Origin: Chloroflexia bacterium
Lineage (GTDB): Bacteria; Chloroflexota; Chloroflexia; Thermobaculales; Thermobaculaceae
Direction of reading: 5' to 3'
NCBI GenBank assembly: GCA_030446765.1
Contig: JAUJMR010000001.1
Span: 515,271-577,843, forward strand
Length of the DNA: 62,573 nucleotides
The translations under genes were made by a program, and so were the position numbers. Below the pieces are notes generated by a model, which saw nothing but the letters and a program-made list of their open reading frames with translations, made no database searches and was not told where the DNA came from. Positions 1-8,259 of this stretch are shown here, one piece after another. Position 1 is the first letter of the stretch. The number at the start of each line of letters is the position of its first letter.

Positions 1-3000
1 ACGATCATCACGACGGCGCTCGGTACCGGAGACACGATGAGCCATGCCATCCGTAGCGTGGTGACGGCCAGCCTCGGGCGCGCTGACGAGGTCATCGTTC
101 CCGGCGACACTTCAGGGTGGCGGGCCGACCGCCGCGCAGTCCGCGGCCTCGGGCGCGGTGATGTGGTCGCGAGCGCGGCACGTGGCACCTTCTCATACGC
201 CGAGTATGAACGCATCGCTCAGGGCGCCAGACGGCTCGATTCCGTCGGGGCAATGGCTCCTGCAATAGTGCAGCTGCGCACCGTCGTGGACACGCGCTCG
301 AAGCTTACCGTTCCAGACATCAAGCTCCTTGCCGTGCTGCCCAGCTACGACTCGGCGTTCGGTCAGATACTCGGCCCATCCGGTCCGGTCGGCCTGGACA
401 GACTTCGCGCCAGCGAGGTGTACCTCAACAAGGAGGCGGCTGACGCACTGCTGGCCCGCGCTGGCGACACCATCGAGATCACCGATGCCGAATATCGATC
501 AAGCGACGCACCTTGGCGCGTGCGCGTCCGCGACGTCGTGCGGGCACCGGGGCTGGCGGGAGCACAGGCCTCTATCCTGTTGCCCTTGAACCGCGTATGG
601 ACAGAAGATCCTTCGTGGTGGGATGACGCCAGCATCAATGTAGTCCTCGTGGCGAACAAGGGTGATGATGAAAGCAGTGTGGACCGCTCCGCGGAGGTAA
701 CGAGGGCGCTTCGGAGCACCATCGCAGATCGCAGGGTTGGCGAAGAACTGTACGGACTCATGTCTGCTCAGGAGTTCCGGCGTGCGTTTACCGACTTTGT
801 TCGGGAGCGCGAAATGCAAGCAGACCTTACGGACGAAGCGGAGGTCCGGGTGCTGCGCCGCCTCGGGGAGGAGTTGGGCCGGGGCGAGATGACGGATGAA
901 TTTCTTAGCTTGATGGGCGACCCCACGTTCCTGGGCGAGCTGAGCGACTTCGCCTCTTACGCGTGGGACCTGGAAGGCGTGTACCAGGCGGGCGATCTGA
1001 TCTCACGGCTGCATCCCCTCTCGGTGCGAGAGATCAAGAGCGAGGGACTGGCAAGAGCGGATCTCGCGGGCAGTGTCCTCACGAGTATCTTCCTCGTGCT
1101 CGGTCTCTTCAGCATCGCGGTCGGCATGATGTTGGTCTTTCTGATCTGGGTCATGCTCGCTGCGGAGCGACGCGCCGAGATGGGCACCGCTCGGGCGGTC
1201 GGGATGCAGCGCCGCCACCTTATCCAGACCTTCCTTTTCGAGGGCGCGGTGTACAGCGTTCTGTCCTCCGTGTGCGGCGTGCTCGCCGGCGTCCTGGTGG
1301 GCAGGCTTGCTGTCGAGCTCATGGCCGATATCGTCCGCCGGTACGGGGTGGAGGTCGAGCTGTACTTCGCTCCACGCTCGCTCGTGATCGCGTTTTGCCT
1401 CGGCAGCCTGCTCACGTTCGCCATCGTCCTGTACTGCTCTGATCGCGTTTTGCCTCGGCAGCCTGCTCACGTTCGCCATCGTCCTGTACTGCTCATGGCG
1501 AGTCAGCCGGCTGAACATCGTCGCCGCAGTTCGACACCTGCCGGAGATCGCAGATCGGCGTGTAGGGCGTGCTACCCTGCACACGCTGGTACGCTCGTCG
1601 GTGCTCCATGCGGCGCTCCTGGGGGCTATCGGCGCGCTCTCACTGGCCACGGCCGGACGCTTTCGGCAAGCGTCTTTGTGGGGGCTCGGCATCACCCTAC
1701 TCATTGTGAGCGTCGCGGTGCTCTCCCGCTGGCTACTCGCTCGTGCGCGCCTTCACCACGCAGAACGGGTCGCCTGGACCCTTGCCGGGATGGCGCTACT
1801 GGCGGTCTGGAGCCGCCCTATAGACGGCACGGGCTGGGTCCATCCATACTTGGTCGGCGCGCACGTAGAGGTGTATGTCCTCGCCGGCGTTTTAATGGTC
1901 CTCGGCGCGGTGTGGATCGTGGTCTACAATCTGCCGGCTCTACTACGAGTCATGGAGCGCACGCTCGGGCGGCTCCCGCGAGCAGCGGCGATCCTGCGGA
2001 CGGCGATAGCGTACCCGCAGACCTCGCGCCTCCGCACGGGGATCGTGCTCGCGATGTTCGCCCTGGTCATCTTCACGATGGTGGTCGGCTCGGTCCTCAC
2101 GAGCACGGTATCGGCGGCATACTCGAACGTCCCCGCGATGACCGGCGGCTTCCAGCTCACCGCGACCGCCCGCAGCCCTATCCTGGACGTTCACGAAGCC
2201 CTACGCTCCGCGTCGGCAATCCGGCCCGAGACCTTCACCACCGCGGGCAGCCTGTCCACCCTCAGCGCGGAGGCGCTACGACTGGATATCTCCCCCAGCA
2301 TCTGGCGATCCACGGGGCTCACCGTCGTGGACGACGGCTGGCTACGAGGAGCGGAGTATTCGTTTACGGCCCGCGCGCCCGGTTACGGCTCCGACGCCGA
2401 CATATGGCGTGGGCTACGGGACCGTCCTGGACTGGCCGTGGCGGTCCAGGACGGGGTTTCACAGGTGACCGGGTCAACCAGCCTCAAGAACACCCGACTG
2501 CCCATGGACATCTGGGTACGGGATCCGCGGGGCGGGAAGGCGCTCCGCCTGACGGTGATCGCGTTGCTCGACCCGCGGTCTGACGTGAGCGGTGTGCTGA
2601 CTTCGGAGCAGAACGTGACGCGCAGCATCCCCCGGTGGGACTGGTCGTCCTACGCCTTCAAGGTGGCTCCGGGCGCGGACGTGCGCGCCGCGGCGCTCGG
2701 CCTGGAGCTCTCGTTCAGCGACCAACTGATGACGGTCGATCTCTCGGGCGAGCAAGCGTTGCGCCGGGAGGCGGTGCGCATCCTGTTGAACTATCTGCTC
2801 ACGGGTTTCATGGGACTCGGGCTCATTGTTGGGATCGCGGCACTCGGCGTCATCGCAACACGCGCGGTCGTCGAGCGGCGGCGCCAGATAGCGACCCTTC
2901 GCGCCGTCGGCTTCCGCGCCGGGGCGGTGCAGCTTGGACTCCTCCTGGAGGCCAGCACGGTCGCCGCGCTGGGCATCCTCCTTGGTGTTGCCCTCGGCCT

Positions 3001-3184
3001 TGTCATCGCCCGCAATCTCGTAGCGCACTTATCGGCGAACTACCCGGAACTGGTGCTTACCGTGCCGTGGACACAGGTTGTTCTGCTCTCGATGGGGGCG
3101 TGGGCGTCCGTCCTGCTTACGACCGTGCTTCCCGCATGGCAGGCCGCGCGCATACCACCCGCGGCGAGCCTCCGAACAACATAG
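1..3184 (+). CDS. FtsX-family (MacB/LolC-type) ABC transporter permease, 5'-truncated by the window and frameshifted
   Basis: The reading frame is open from base 1, so the true start lies upstream; the ATG at 37 is internal, because the residues before it (ending GTGDT) already match the early part of FtsX permeases. A first FtsX block of membrane segments with a cytosolic ERRAEMGTARAVG stretch lies near 1070-1440. A second, with ERRRQIATLRAVGF, lies near 2790-3170, and the protein ends in the usual P-A-ASLR tail. Large extracytoplasmic regions separate the two. An exact 55-bp tandem duplication (1385-1494) shifts the frame from 1 to 2; collapsing it rejoins the two halves. The ATPase partner is not in the window. 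The family exports lipids, peptides or drugs, or regulates envelope hydrolases; the substrate cannot be told here. Confidence 0.85.
1385..1494. repeat. Exact 55-bp tandem duplication inside the permease gene
   Basis: Bases 1385-1439 and 1440-1494 are identical (both begin TGATCGCGTT and end TGTACTGCTC). Because 55 is not a multiple of three, the copy breaks the reading frame, and removing one copy restores it. It is either a replication-slippage mutation or an assembly artefact. Confidence 0.95.
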
Positions 3185-3369
3185 ACGTTCCGTCCGACCG
3201 CAGTGCGTCCGGACGTATCCGTGGGCATGAATGCACAGGATTTGTAATTCGAGTGTGGTGACAAACGTCCATTTGGGAAGAGTCTGGTACGCGGTGTGCG
3301 TAATGAGACCTCGCGCGATTAAGGACGCGTAGTACGAAACACCTCAAACCAGTCAGGAGAACCCGAGTA

Positions 3370-3777
3370 ATGGCAAAGACATTCATGGACATGGTCCAGG
3401 AGGCACGACAGGAAGTACAGCCTGTGAGTGCCCAGGAAGCACAGACAAAGGTCGAGCAGGAGCCGAACACGCTCATTGTAGATGTACGCGAGCCGTCGGG
3501 AATAGCTGAGACGGGCGCGATTCCGGGCTCGCTTAACGTGCCACTCGGTACGCTCGCCATGAGCGCCGACCAGCAGCTGCCCGAGGAGATGCGCAACGCG
3601 GAGCTGCAGGACCGCTCTCGTCCGGTGATCACGACGTGTGGGCTCGGTGGACAGGCCGCGCTTGCGGCGAAGACCCTTAAGGATATGGGTTTCACGAACG
3701 TCCAATTCATCGATGAGGGCTTCAAGGGATGGCAGGAGGCTGGCCTCCCCGTCGAGCAACGCGCCACATCGAGCTAG
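3370..3777 (+). CDS. Single-domain rhodanese-like sulfurtransferase
   Basis: This 135-residue protein is one rhodanese domain with a short N-terminal helix. The CDC25/rhodanese motif VDVREPSGIAETGAIPGS sits at about residues 37-54. The catalytic loop TTCGLGGQA contains Cys90, the residue that carries the persulfide, so it is predicted to be active. It would act in the cytosol in sulfur transfer or cyanide/thiosulfate handling. A good ribosome site (AGGAGA, 9 nt upstream) supports the ATG. It stands alone between the permease and the proteases and is followed by a strong hairpin. Confidence 0.9.
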   Translation: MAKTFMDMVQEARQEVQPVSAQEAQTKVEQEPNTLIVDVREPSGIAETGAIPGSLNVPLGTLAMSADQQLPEEMRNAELQDRSRPVITTCGLGGQAALAAKTLKDMGFTNVQFIDEGFKGWQEAGLPVEQRATSS

Positions 3778-3791
3778 AAGTCCCATTGCCA

Positions 3792-3824
3792 GTGGGGGAG
3801 GCGTTTGGGACAGACCTCCCCCAC
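3792..3824 (+). terminator. Hairpin after the rhodanese gene
   Basis: A perfect 10-bp stem, GTGGGGGAGG (3792-3801) with CCTCCCCCAC (3815-3824), and a 13-nt loop lie 15 bp after the stop codon. There is no long T run, so it resembles an intrinsic terminator of the GC-rich type. Confidence 0.7.
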
Positions 3825-3929
3825 CCTTACCGTCAGGCCCGCGCCTAGTCAGATGACCGATGTCGAGTCCGTGTGTCCATGGGTATCCTGTAGCCAGTAA
3901 GCAGGGATACAACGAACGGAGGTTCAACC

Positions 3930-4853
3930 ATGACACAGACTTTTGATACCGCATCGAGCGGAACGCTTTCGGCTCTATCCGACGAGCTTGCGAAGGCAGT
4001 CGAGGTGGCGGGAAACTCGGTCGTCTGCGTTGATGCCCGGCGGGGAAATGCCTCCAGCGGCATCGTCTGGAACGCAGAGGGGCACATCCTCACCGCCGAT
4101 CACACCATTGAGCACGACGCGGAGATTCCGGTACACGCTGGCGATGGCCGGTCGATGCAGGCGACGATCGTCGGCCGCGATCCTGGCTCCGACCTCGCGC
4201 TTCTCAAGGTTGATCCGGATGGACTCACGCCAATCGAACACGCACCCGAAACCAGCGCGCGCGTCGGCAGCCTGGTCCTCGCCATCGGACGCCCCGGTCC
4301 GGCTGGCACAATGGCCACGATGGGTATCATCAGCGCAGTCGGCGGCTCGTGGCGAACAGCCCGCGGCAGCCAGCTCGACCAGTACGTCCGCACCGATGCG
4401 ACGCTTTATCCGGGCTTCTCGGGCGGGCCGCTCGTGGACGCCGCGGGCCGGCTCGTCGCGGTCAATAGCTGGACCCTCAGCCAGGGCGCCGGACTGGCGA
4501 TCCCCGTGAGCACGGCCTCGCGCCTTGTACAGGCTCTTGCGCACGGCGGGGTGAAGCGCGCGTTTCTCGGCGTCGGCACACAGGTTGTCCCCCTGCCCCA
4601 GGTCGTCCGCGAGGCCATCGGCGGACAGGAGACGGGTCTCATTGTCCTCTCGCTCGTTCAGGATGGACCTGCCGAGCGAGCAGGGTTCTTCATCGGCGAT
4701 GTCCTGGTCTCTATCGACGGCACCGTCCTCGCAAATCCGGACGCGCTGCAGGCACAGCTCACACCCGAGCGCGTAGGCACGCCGGTGCAGATGCGGATCG
4801 TCCGTGGCGGCGAGCTGCGGGACATCACGGTGGAACTCGGCCAGCGGGATTAG
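3930..4853 (+). CDS. HtrA/DegP-like trypsin-fold serine protease with PDZ domain
   Basis: This 307-residue S1C protease has its catalytic triad visible as His58 (TADHTI), Asp88 (GSDLALL) and Ser164 (GFSGGPL). A PDZ domain follows at about residues 215-305. There is no signal peptide or membrane anchor, unlike DegP or classical HtrA, so it is predicted to act in the cytosol. The ribosome site (ACGGAGG, 8 nt upstream) supports the ATG. A paralogue lies 122 bp downstream and a perfect hairpin separates the two. The substrate is unknown; the family does protein quality control or regulated proteolysis. Confidence 0.88.
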   Translation: MTQTFDTASSGTLSALSDELAKAVEVAGNSVVCVDARRGNASSGIVWNAEGHILTADHTIEHDAEIPVHAGDGRSMQATIVGRDPGSDLALLKVDPDGLTPIEHAPETSARVGSLVLAIGRPGPAGTMATMGIISAVGGSWRTARGSQLDQYVRTDATLYPGFSGGPLVDAAGRLVAVNSWTLSQGAGLAIPVSTASRLVQALAHGGVKRAFLGVGTQVVPLPQVVREAIGGQETGLIVLSLVQDGPAERAGFFIGDVLVSIDGTVLANPDALQAQLTPERVGTPVQMRIVRGGELRDITVELGQRD

Positions 4854-4883
4854 GACAGGCTGATGACTACTAGCCGCCAACGC

Positions 4884-4905
4884 GGGGCGTTCGATTGAAC
4901 GCCCC
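4884..4905 (+). terminator. Hairpin between the two HtrA genes
   Basis: A perfect 9-bp stem GGGGCGTTC/GAACGCCCC with a GATT loop lies 30 bp after the first protease stop. No T run follows. It probably separates the two transcripts or stabilises the 3' end. Confidence 0.65.
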
Positions 4906-4975
4906 GGAGCGTCCCTTCCGATGCTAAGTCACCATCCGTCCTTACCAACCTCGCATACCAGCAAAGGCACAAGCG

Positions 4976-5866
4976 ATGGCAATAGAAACCAGGTCTTCCA
5001 GCGTCGCAACCTCACTCTCTTCCCAGTTCTCGGCCGTTTCGGAACGGCTACTGGCGGGCGTGGTTCTGGTCAATTCCGGCCACGGTAGCGGCTCCGGCAC
5101 AATATGGCGCAGAGACGGGTTGATCGTCACGAATCACCACGTCGTCCGAGATGAGACGGCCAGCGTCACCCTATCTACCGGCGAGCGGTTCTCCGCAGAA
5201 GTTGAGATGCGCGATCACAATCACGACCTCGCTGCCCTACGGATCGACGCGACCGACCTTCCCGCCCTCCCACCTGGTGACTCTATCCACACGCATGCCG
5301 GCCAGTGGGTGCTCGCGGCTGGCAACCCGATGGGCATGCGCGGCGTCGTGACCGTGGGCATTATCACGGGGGTTGGCCAGGTGCCGGGACCAGAGCGCAC
5401 CTGGCTCGACAACCTGATTCAGGCGGATGTGCTGCTCGCGCCCGGCAACTCCGGCGGTCCGCTCGCAGACGCTCAAGGCCGGGTGCTCGGGATCAATGCG
5501 ATGATTGCCGCCTCAGGCATCGCGCTCGCGGTGCCGACACACATCGTCGAGCGCTTCCTGGAGCCCGCGGAATCCGACCGTACCTATCTGGGCATCACCG
5601 GGACTGAGGTGCACGTCCGAATCAACGGCACGACCCGAAGCGCAATTGTGCTGCTCTCCGTCGAGGAGTGGGGGCCCGCCGAGCGAGCCGGATTGTTTCA
5701 AGGCGATGTTCTGCTCTCGCTCAACGGCACCGACGTTCGGTCCACGGAAGAACTGCAGAGAGTGCTCTGGACCCATGGAGGGCATGCCTCCCTCGAGATT
5801 GTCGCACTGCGCCAAAGTGCGACCCGTCATTTCACCGTGGCGCCAGCGGTCCGGGCGGCGGCATAG
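4976..5866 (+). CDS. Second HtrA-like serine protease with PDZ domain
   Basis: This 296-residue paralogue of the preceding protease has its triad at His55 (TNHHVV), Asp84 (HNHDLAAL) and Ser159 (PGNSGGPL), with a PDZ domain at about residues 200-290. It too lacks a signal peptide. Its TAG stop shares a base with the GTG start of the next gene, a NarL-type regulator, so protease and regulator are probably translationally coupled. No strong ribosome site is visible before the ATG. The two proteases look like a local duplication followed by divergence. Confidence 0.88.
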   Translation: MAIETRSSSVATSLSSQFSAVSERLLAGVVLVNSGHGSGSGTIWRRDGLIVTNHHVVRDETASVTLSTGERFSAEVEMRDHNHDLAALRIDATDLPALPPGDSIHTHAGQWVLAAGNPMGMRGVVTVGIITGVGQVPGPERTWLDNLIQADVLLAPGNSGGPLADAQGRVLGINAMIAASGIALAVPTHIVERFLEPAESDRTYLGITGTEVHVRINGTTRSAIVLLSVEEWGPAERAGLFQGDVLLSLNGTDVRSTEELQRVLWTHGGHASLEIVALRQSATRHFTVAPAVRAAA

Positions 5867-6524
5867 TGATTCGCGTGCTCGTGATCTCGCCGTTTCCGAC
5901 GGTCCGTGCGGGACTGCGTGCGCTCATCGAAGGGCACGACAATCTCGAAGTGGCGGAGGCAAGGGTGTCCATCGACCAGAGCTCCCTCGTGCAGGACACG
6001 GCGGATGTGGCGCTGATCGATGGCGAGTCAGATATCGCTGCAATCGAAGCACTGGCACGGACGCGACCGGATCTCGCGGTCATCCTGATGGGGGGCAAGG
6101 TCCCCGGCGACCTCACCGCCACGCACGGGGCTCGTGGGTACCTCCGGCGAGATGCGGGCGAGGACGAGATCGTAGCGGCAGTGCGCGCTGTGGGGAGCGG
6201 ACTCACCGTCGTCGACCCGGTCAGGATCGAGGAGGTGCTGGCACGCCCCGAAGGCCGGCAACCAGTGCAGTCTCCCACCGGTGAGACGCTGACGCGCCGA
6301 GAGATGGAAGTGCTCCAGCTAATCGCGGATGGACTGCCAAATAAGACGATCGCGATGCAGCTGGTGCTCCAACTAATCGCGGATGGACTGCCAAATAAGA
6401 CGATCGCGATGCAGCTTGGGATCAGCGAGCACACGGCAAACAACTTCTCTCCTCGCCAAGCGGTGCATTCAGCCGCACAGAAGCGGTGAGCACCGCTGCG
6501 CGGCGGGGTCTTCTCGTTCTGTAG
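5866..6524 (+). CDS. NarL/LuxR-type response regulator with degenerate receiver, duplicated helix and frameshifts
   Basis: The GTG start overlaps the stop of the protease gene by one base. Residues 1-115 form a receiver-like domain. The acidic pair that normally binds Mg2+ is replaced by Ser-Pro (VISPFPTVRAGL), while the possible phospho-Asp52 (LIDGES) remains, so it may be a pseudo-receiver. The LuxR helix-turn-helix begins LTRREMEVLQLIADG. An 18-residue in-frame duplication (6311-6418) follows, and the end is out of frame. The expected C-terminus (TEAVSTAARRGLLVL, stop at 6522-6524) is found in another frame, and small deletions near 6442 and 6463 would explain this. No histidine kinase gene is nearby. 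Confidence 0.75.
6311..6418. repeat. 54-bp near-exact tandem duplication in the HTH coding region
   Basis: Bases 6311-6364 and 6365-6418 match at all but two positions. The duplication is in frame (18 residues) and repeats LQLIADGLPNKTIAMQL, the first helices of the LuxR-type DNA-binding domain. The two differences argue somewhat against a pure assembly artefact. Confidence 0.93.
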
Positions 6525-6551
6525 CCATCCCATGAGCCATTCGAATGTCCG

Positions 6552-6697
6552 CCTTATACGAAATCCGTCTGATCAATAGCGTATTTGTCATTCCGAACCT
6601 GCGAGGAATCCGCAGTATGGGCTACGGATCGCTCACTGCGTACGGGATGACATGCGATAGTTTTCAACCGGATTGCGTGTTACTCGTATCGCCGGCA
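6552..6697 (-). repeat. Dispersed intergenic palindromic element, copy 1 (reverse orientation)
   Basis: The core at 6586-6653 has inverted arms TGTCATTCCGAAC and GGGATGACA. On the minus strand the flanks (GATACGAGTAACACGCAATCC on one side, GATCAG-CGGATTTCG on the other) align with copies 2 and 3. It lies between the convergent 3' ends of the NarL-type regulator and the flavin oxidoreductase, and contains no gene. Confidence 0.75.
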
Positions 6698-6768
6698 CGG
6701 CAGGTAAAGGCGACCGCAACGTCGCACTGTGCCGCCGAGCAGGCTCGACCGCACTCCTGTAAGGTCCG

Positions 6769-7709
6769 TCAGCGTGCGCTCTTCAAGCGGGGCATTACAT
6801 CCCGCGCGAACAGCTCAATGCCCGCGGTGTCAGGGAAGTCCACCACGCGCACGATGAGATATTCGACGCCGAGATCGAGGAACGGCTGCAGTTGGTCCGC
6901 CACCTGCTCCGGTGTGCCGATGATCGGATGGTTGTCGTAGGGTGATGCTTCGGCGATACGGCGCGCCTCGGTCTCGGTGGGCGCGACCGCTATGGCCTCC
7001 GCCGACCAGGTCTTGACGATACTATCGTAGTCACGCCCCACATCCACACAGTGTTTGCGCAGCACGTCGAGCTTGTGGGCGTAGTTGGCCGCGGTCCCGC
7101 CCGGGATGTTCCACCAGTCCGCGTACTGGGCCACCAGGCGCAACGTCCGACGCTCGCCCCCGCCACCGATCATCACCGGCGGGAGGGATTTGGGCGCGGT
7201 TCGCAGTAGGCGTTCTCTATCCGGTAGTGGCTGCCGTCAAAGCTCGCGGGCGATTCGGTCCACATGCACCGCACGACCCGAAGCGTCTCTTCTAGCTGAG
7301 CAAGGCGTGTTGCGGCCCTGGGGAACGCGAAATCGTACGCCTGATACTCTTCCTCCGCCCACCCTGCGCCGATGCCGAACAGCAGCCGTCCACCCGTCAG
7401 GAGTTGCAGATTAGCCGCCATCTTCGCCAGCAGAGCCGGGTTCCGATATGACTGGCAGAGCACGCTCGCGCCGACGTCCAGCGCCGGGTACATGGCGGCG
7501 AGATACGTCATGGTGGTCACGCATTCCAGATATGGCGTGTCGTTGGACTGCCACTTTGCCCACGGCATAAGGTGGTCATCGACCCAGATCGAGTTGAAGA
7601 ACGGATGAATCGTTCGCAGAGTGTGGTGGATTTGCGCGACGAACGTCGCCCCGTCACTGCCATCCACCGGAAACGAGGGTATGTGCCAGCCGAAGCGAAG
7701 GTCGTGCAC
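6769..7709 (-). CDS. LLM-class (luciferase-like) flavin-dependent oxidoreductase, one frameshift
   Basis: Two abutting minus-strand fragments form one bacterial-luciferase-like TIM barrel of about 313 residues. The N-terminal part (7709-7180) has LRFGWHIPSFP and the TGGRLLFGIGAGWAEEEY motif typical of F420- or FMN-dependent monooxygenases. The C-terminal part (about 7180-6769) begins PPVMIGGGGERRTLRLVAQYADWWN, continuing directly after ENAYCEPRPNPS. One missing base near 7180 splits them. A GTG at 7709 with GGAGGA 10 nt upstream is the likely start; an upstream in-frame GTG at 7733 has no such site. Substrate and cofactor (FMN or F420) cannot be decided. Confidence 0.85.
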
Positions 7710-7776
7710 CGTTGATGTTCCTCCGTACCGCACTACAGTTGTCGCGCACGCCCCGCCGGTACCCGTCTCCCCGCGT

Positions 7777-8181
7777 CTAACCTCGAATGAAGCTGAGCCG
7801 GACGGTGCGCTCCGGGTTATCGCCGTTCGTGTCGACGATCACGAGCGACTGCCATGTGCCCAGATCCAACCGCCCATTTCGCACAGCAAGCACCAGTGCA
7901 GGACTGATAAAGGCGGGCAGGACATGGTCACGGCCGTGCCCCGGCGAACCGTGTCGGTGCCGGTACACGTCCGCGCGCGGTAGCAGCTCCTCCAGCCGAT
8001 CGAGAAGATCGGGATCGCTGCCCGAGCCCAGCTCCATCAGCGCCAGTCCGGCGGTCGCGTGTGGCAGAAAGACGTGCAACAGACCATCGCCCAGGCCCGC
8101 AACGGCCCGGTTGACGCGCTCGGTCAGGTCGGTGACTACCGGTTTCTCGCCGGTATGTATGGTAAACTCCGAACTCCACAT
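7777..8181 (-). CDS. YjbQ / UPF0047 family protein (secondary thiamine-phosphate synthase-like)
   Basis: A 134-residue protein of the YjbQ family, of typical length. It carries HATAGLALME, the His-rich segment HGSPGHGRDHVLPAF and the closing LDLGTWQSLVIVDTNG motif. E. coli YjbQ was reported to have weak thiamine-phosphate synthase activity; the physiological role is unresolved. The start is the ATG at 8181. The frame stays open far upstream, but that stretch lies antisense to the glycosyltransferase gene and shows no homology. It is divergent from the glycosyltransferase with 78 bp between starts. A TACAAT box ends only about 8 nt before the ATG, so the mRNA may be leaderless. Confidence 0.85.
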   Translation of the reverse strand: MWSSEFTIHTGEKPVVTDLTERVNRAVAGLGDGLLHVFLPHATAGLALMELGSGSDPDLLDRLEELLPRADVYRHRHGSPGHGRDHVLPAFISPALVLAVRNGRLDLGTWQSLVIVDTNGDNPERTVRLSFIRG

Positions 8182-8259
8182 GGCTGTATTGTACCGGCTC
8201 TGGGCAGGCACCGGAGTCATCGGGATACGCAGCGCAACGTCGCCAGGCAGGAGGACCGC

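Noticed and set aside
1003-1704. Minus-strand 233-codon frame opposite the permease
   Set aside because: A shadow of the GC-rich permease gene; composition is Arg/Glu/His-rich without any family motif, and it spans the tandem duplication.
6693-6734. Inverted repeat CGGCAC / GTGCCG near the 3' end of the flavin oxidoreductase
   Set aside because: A six-base stem with a 30-base loop is weak and likely by chance; not called as a terminator.
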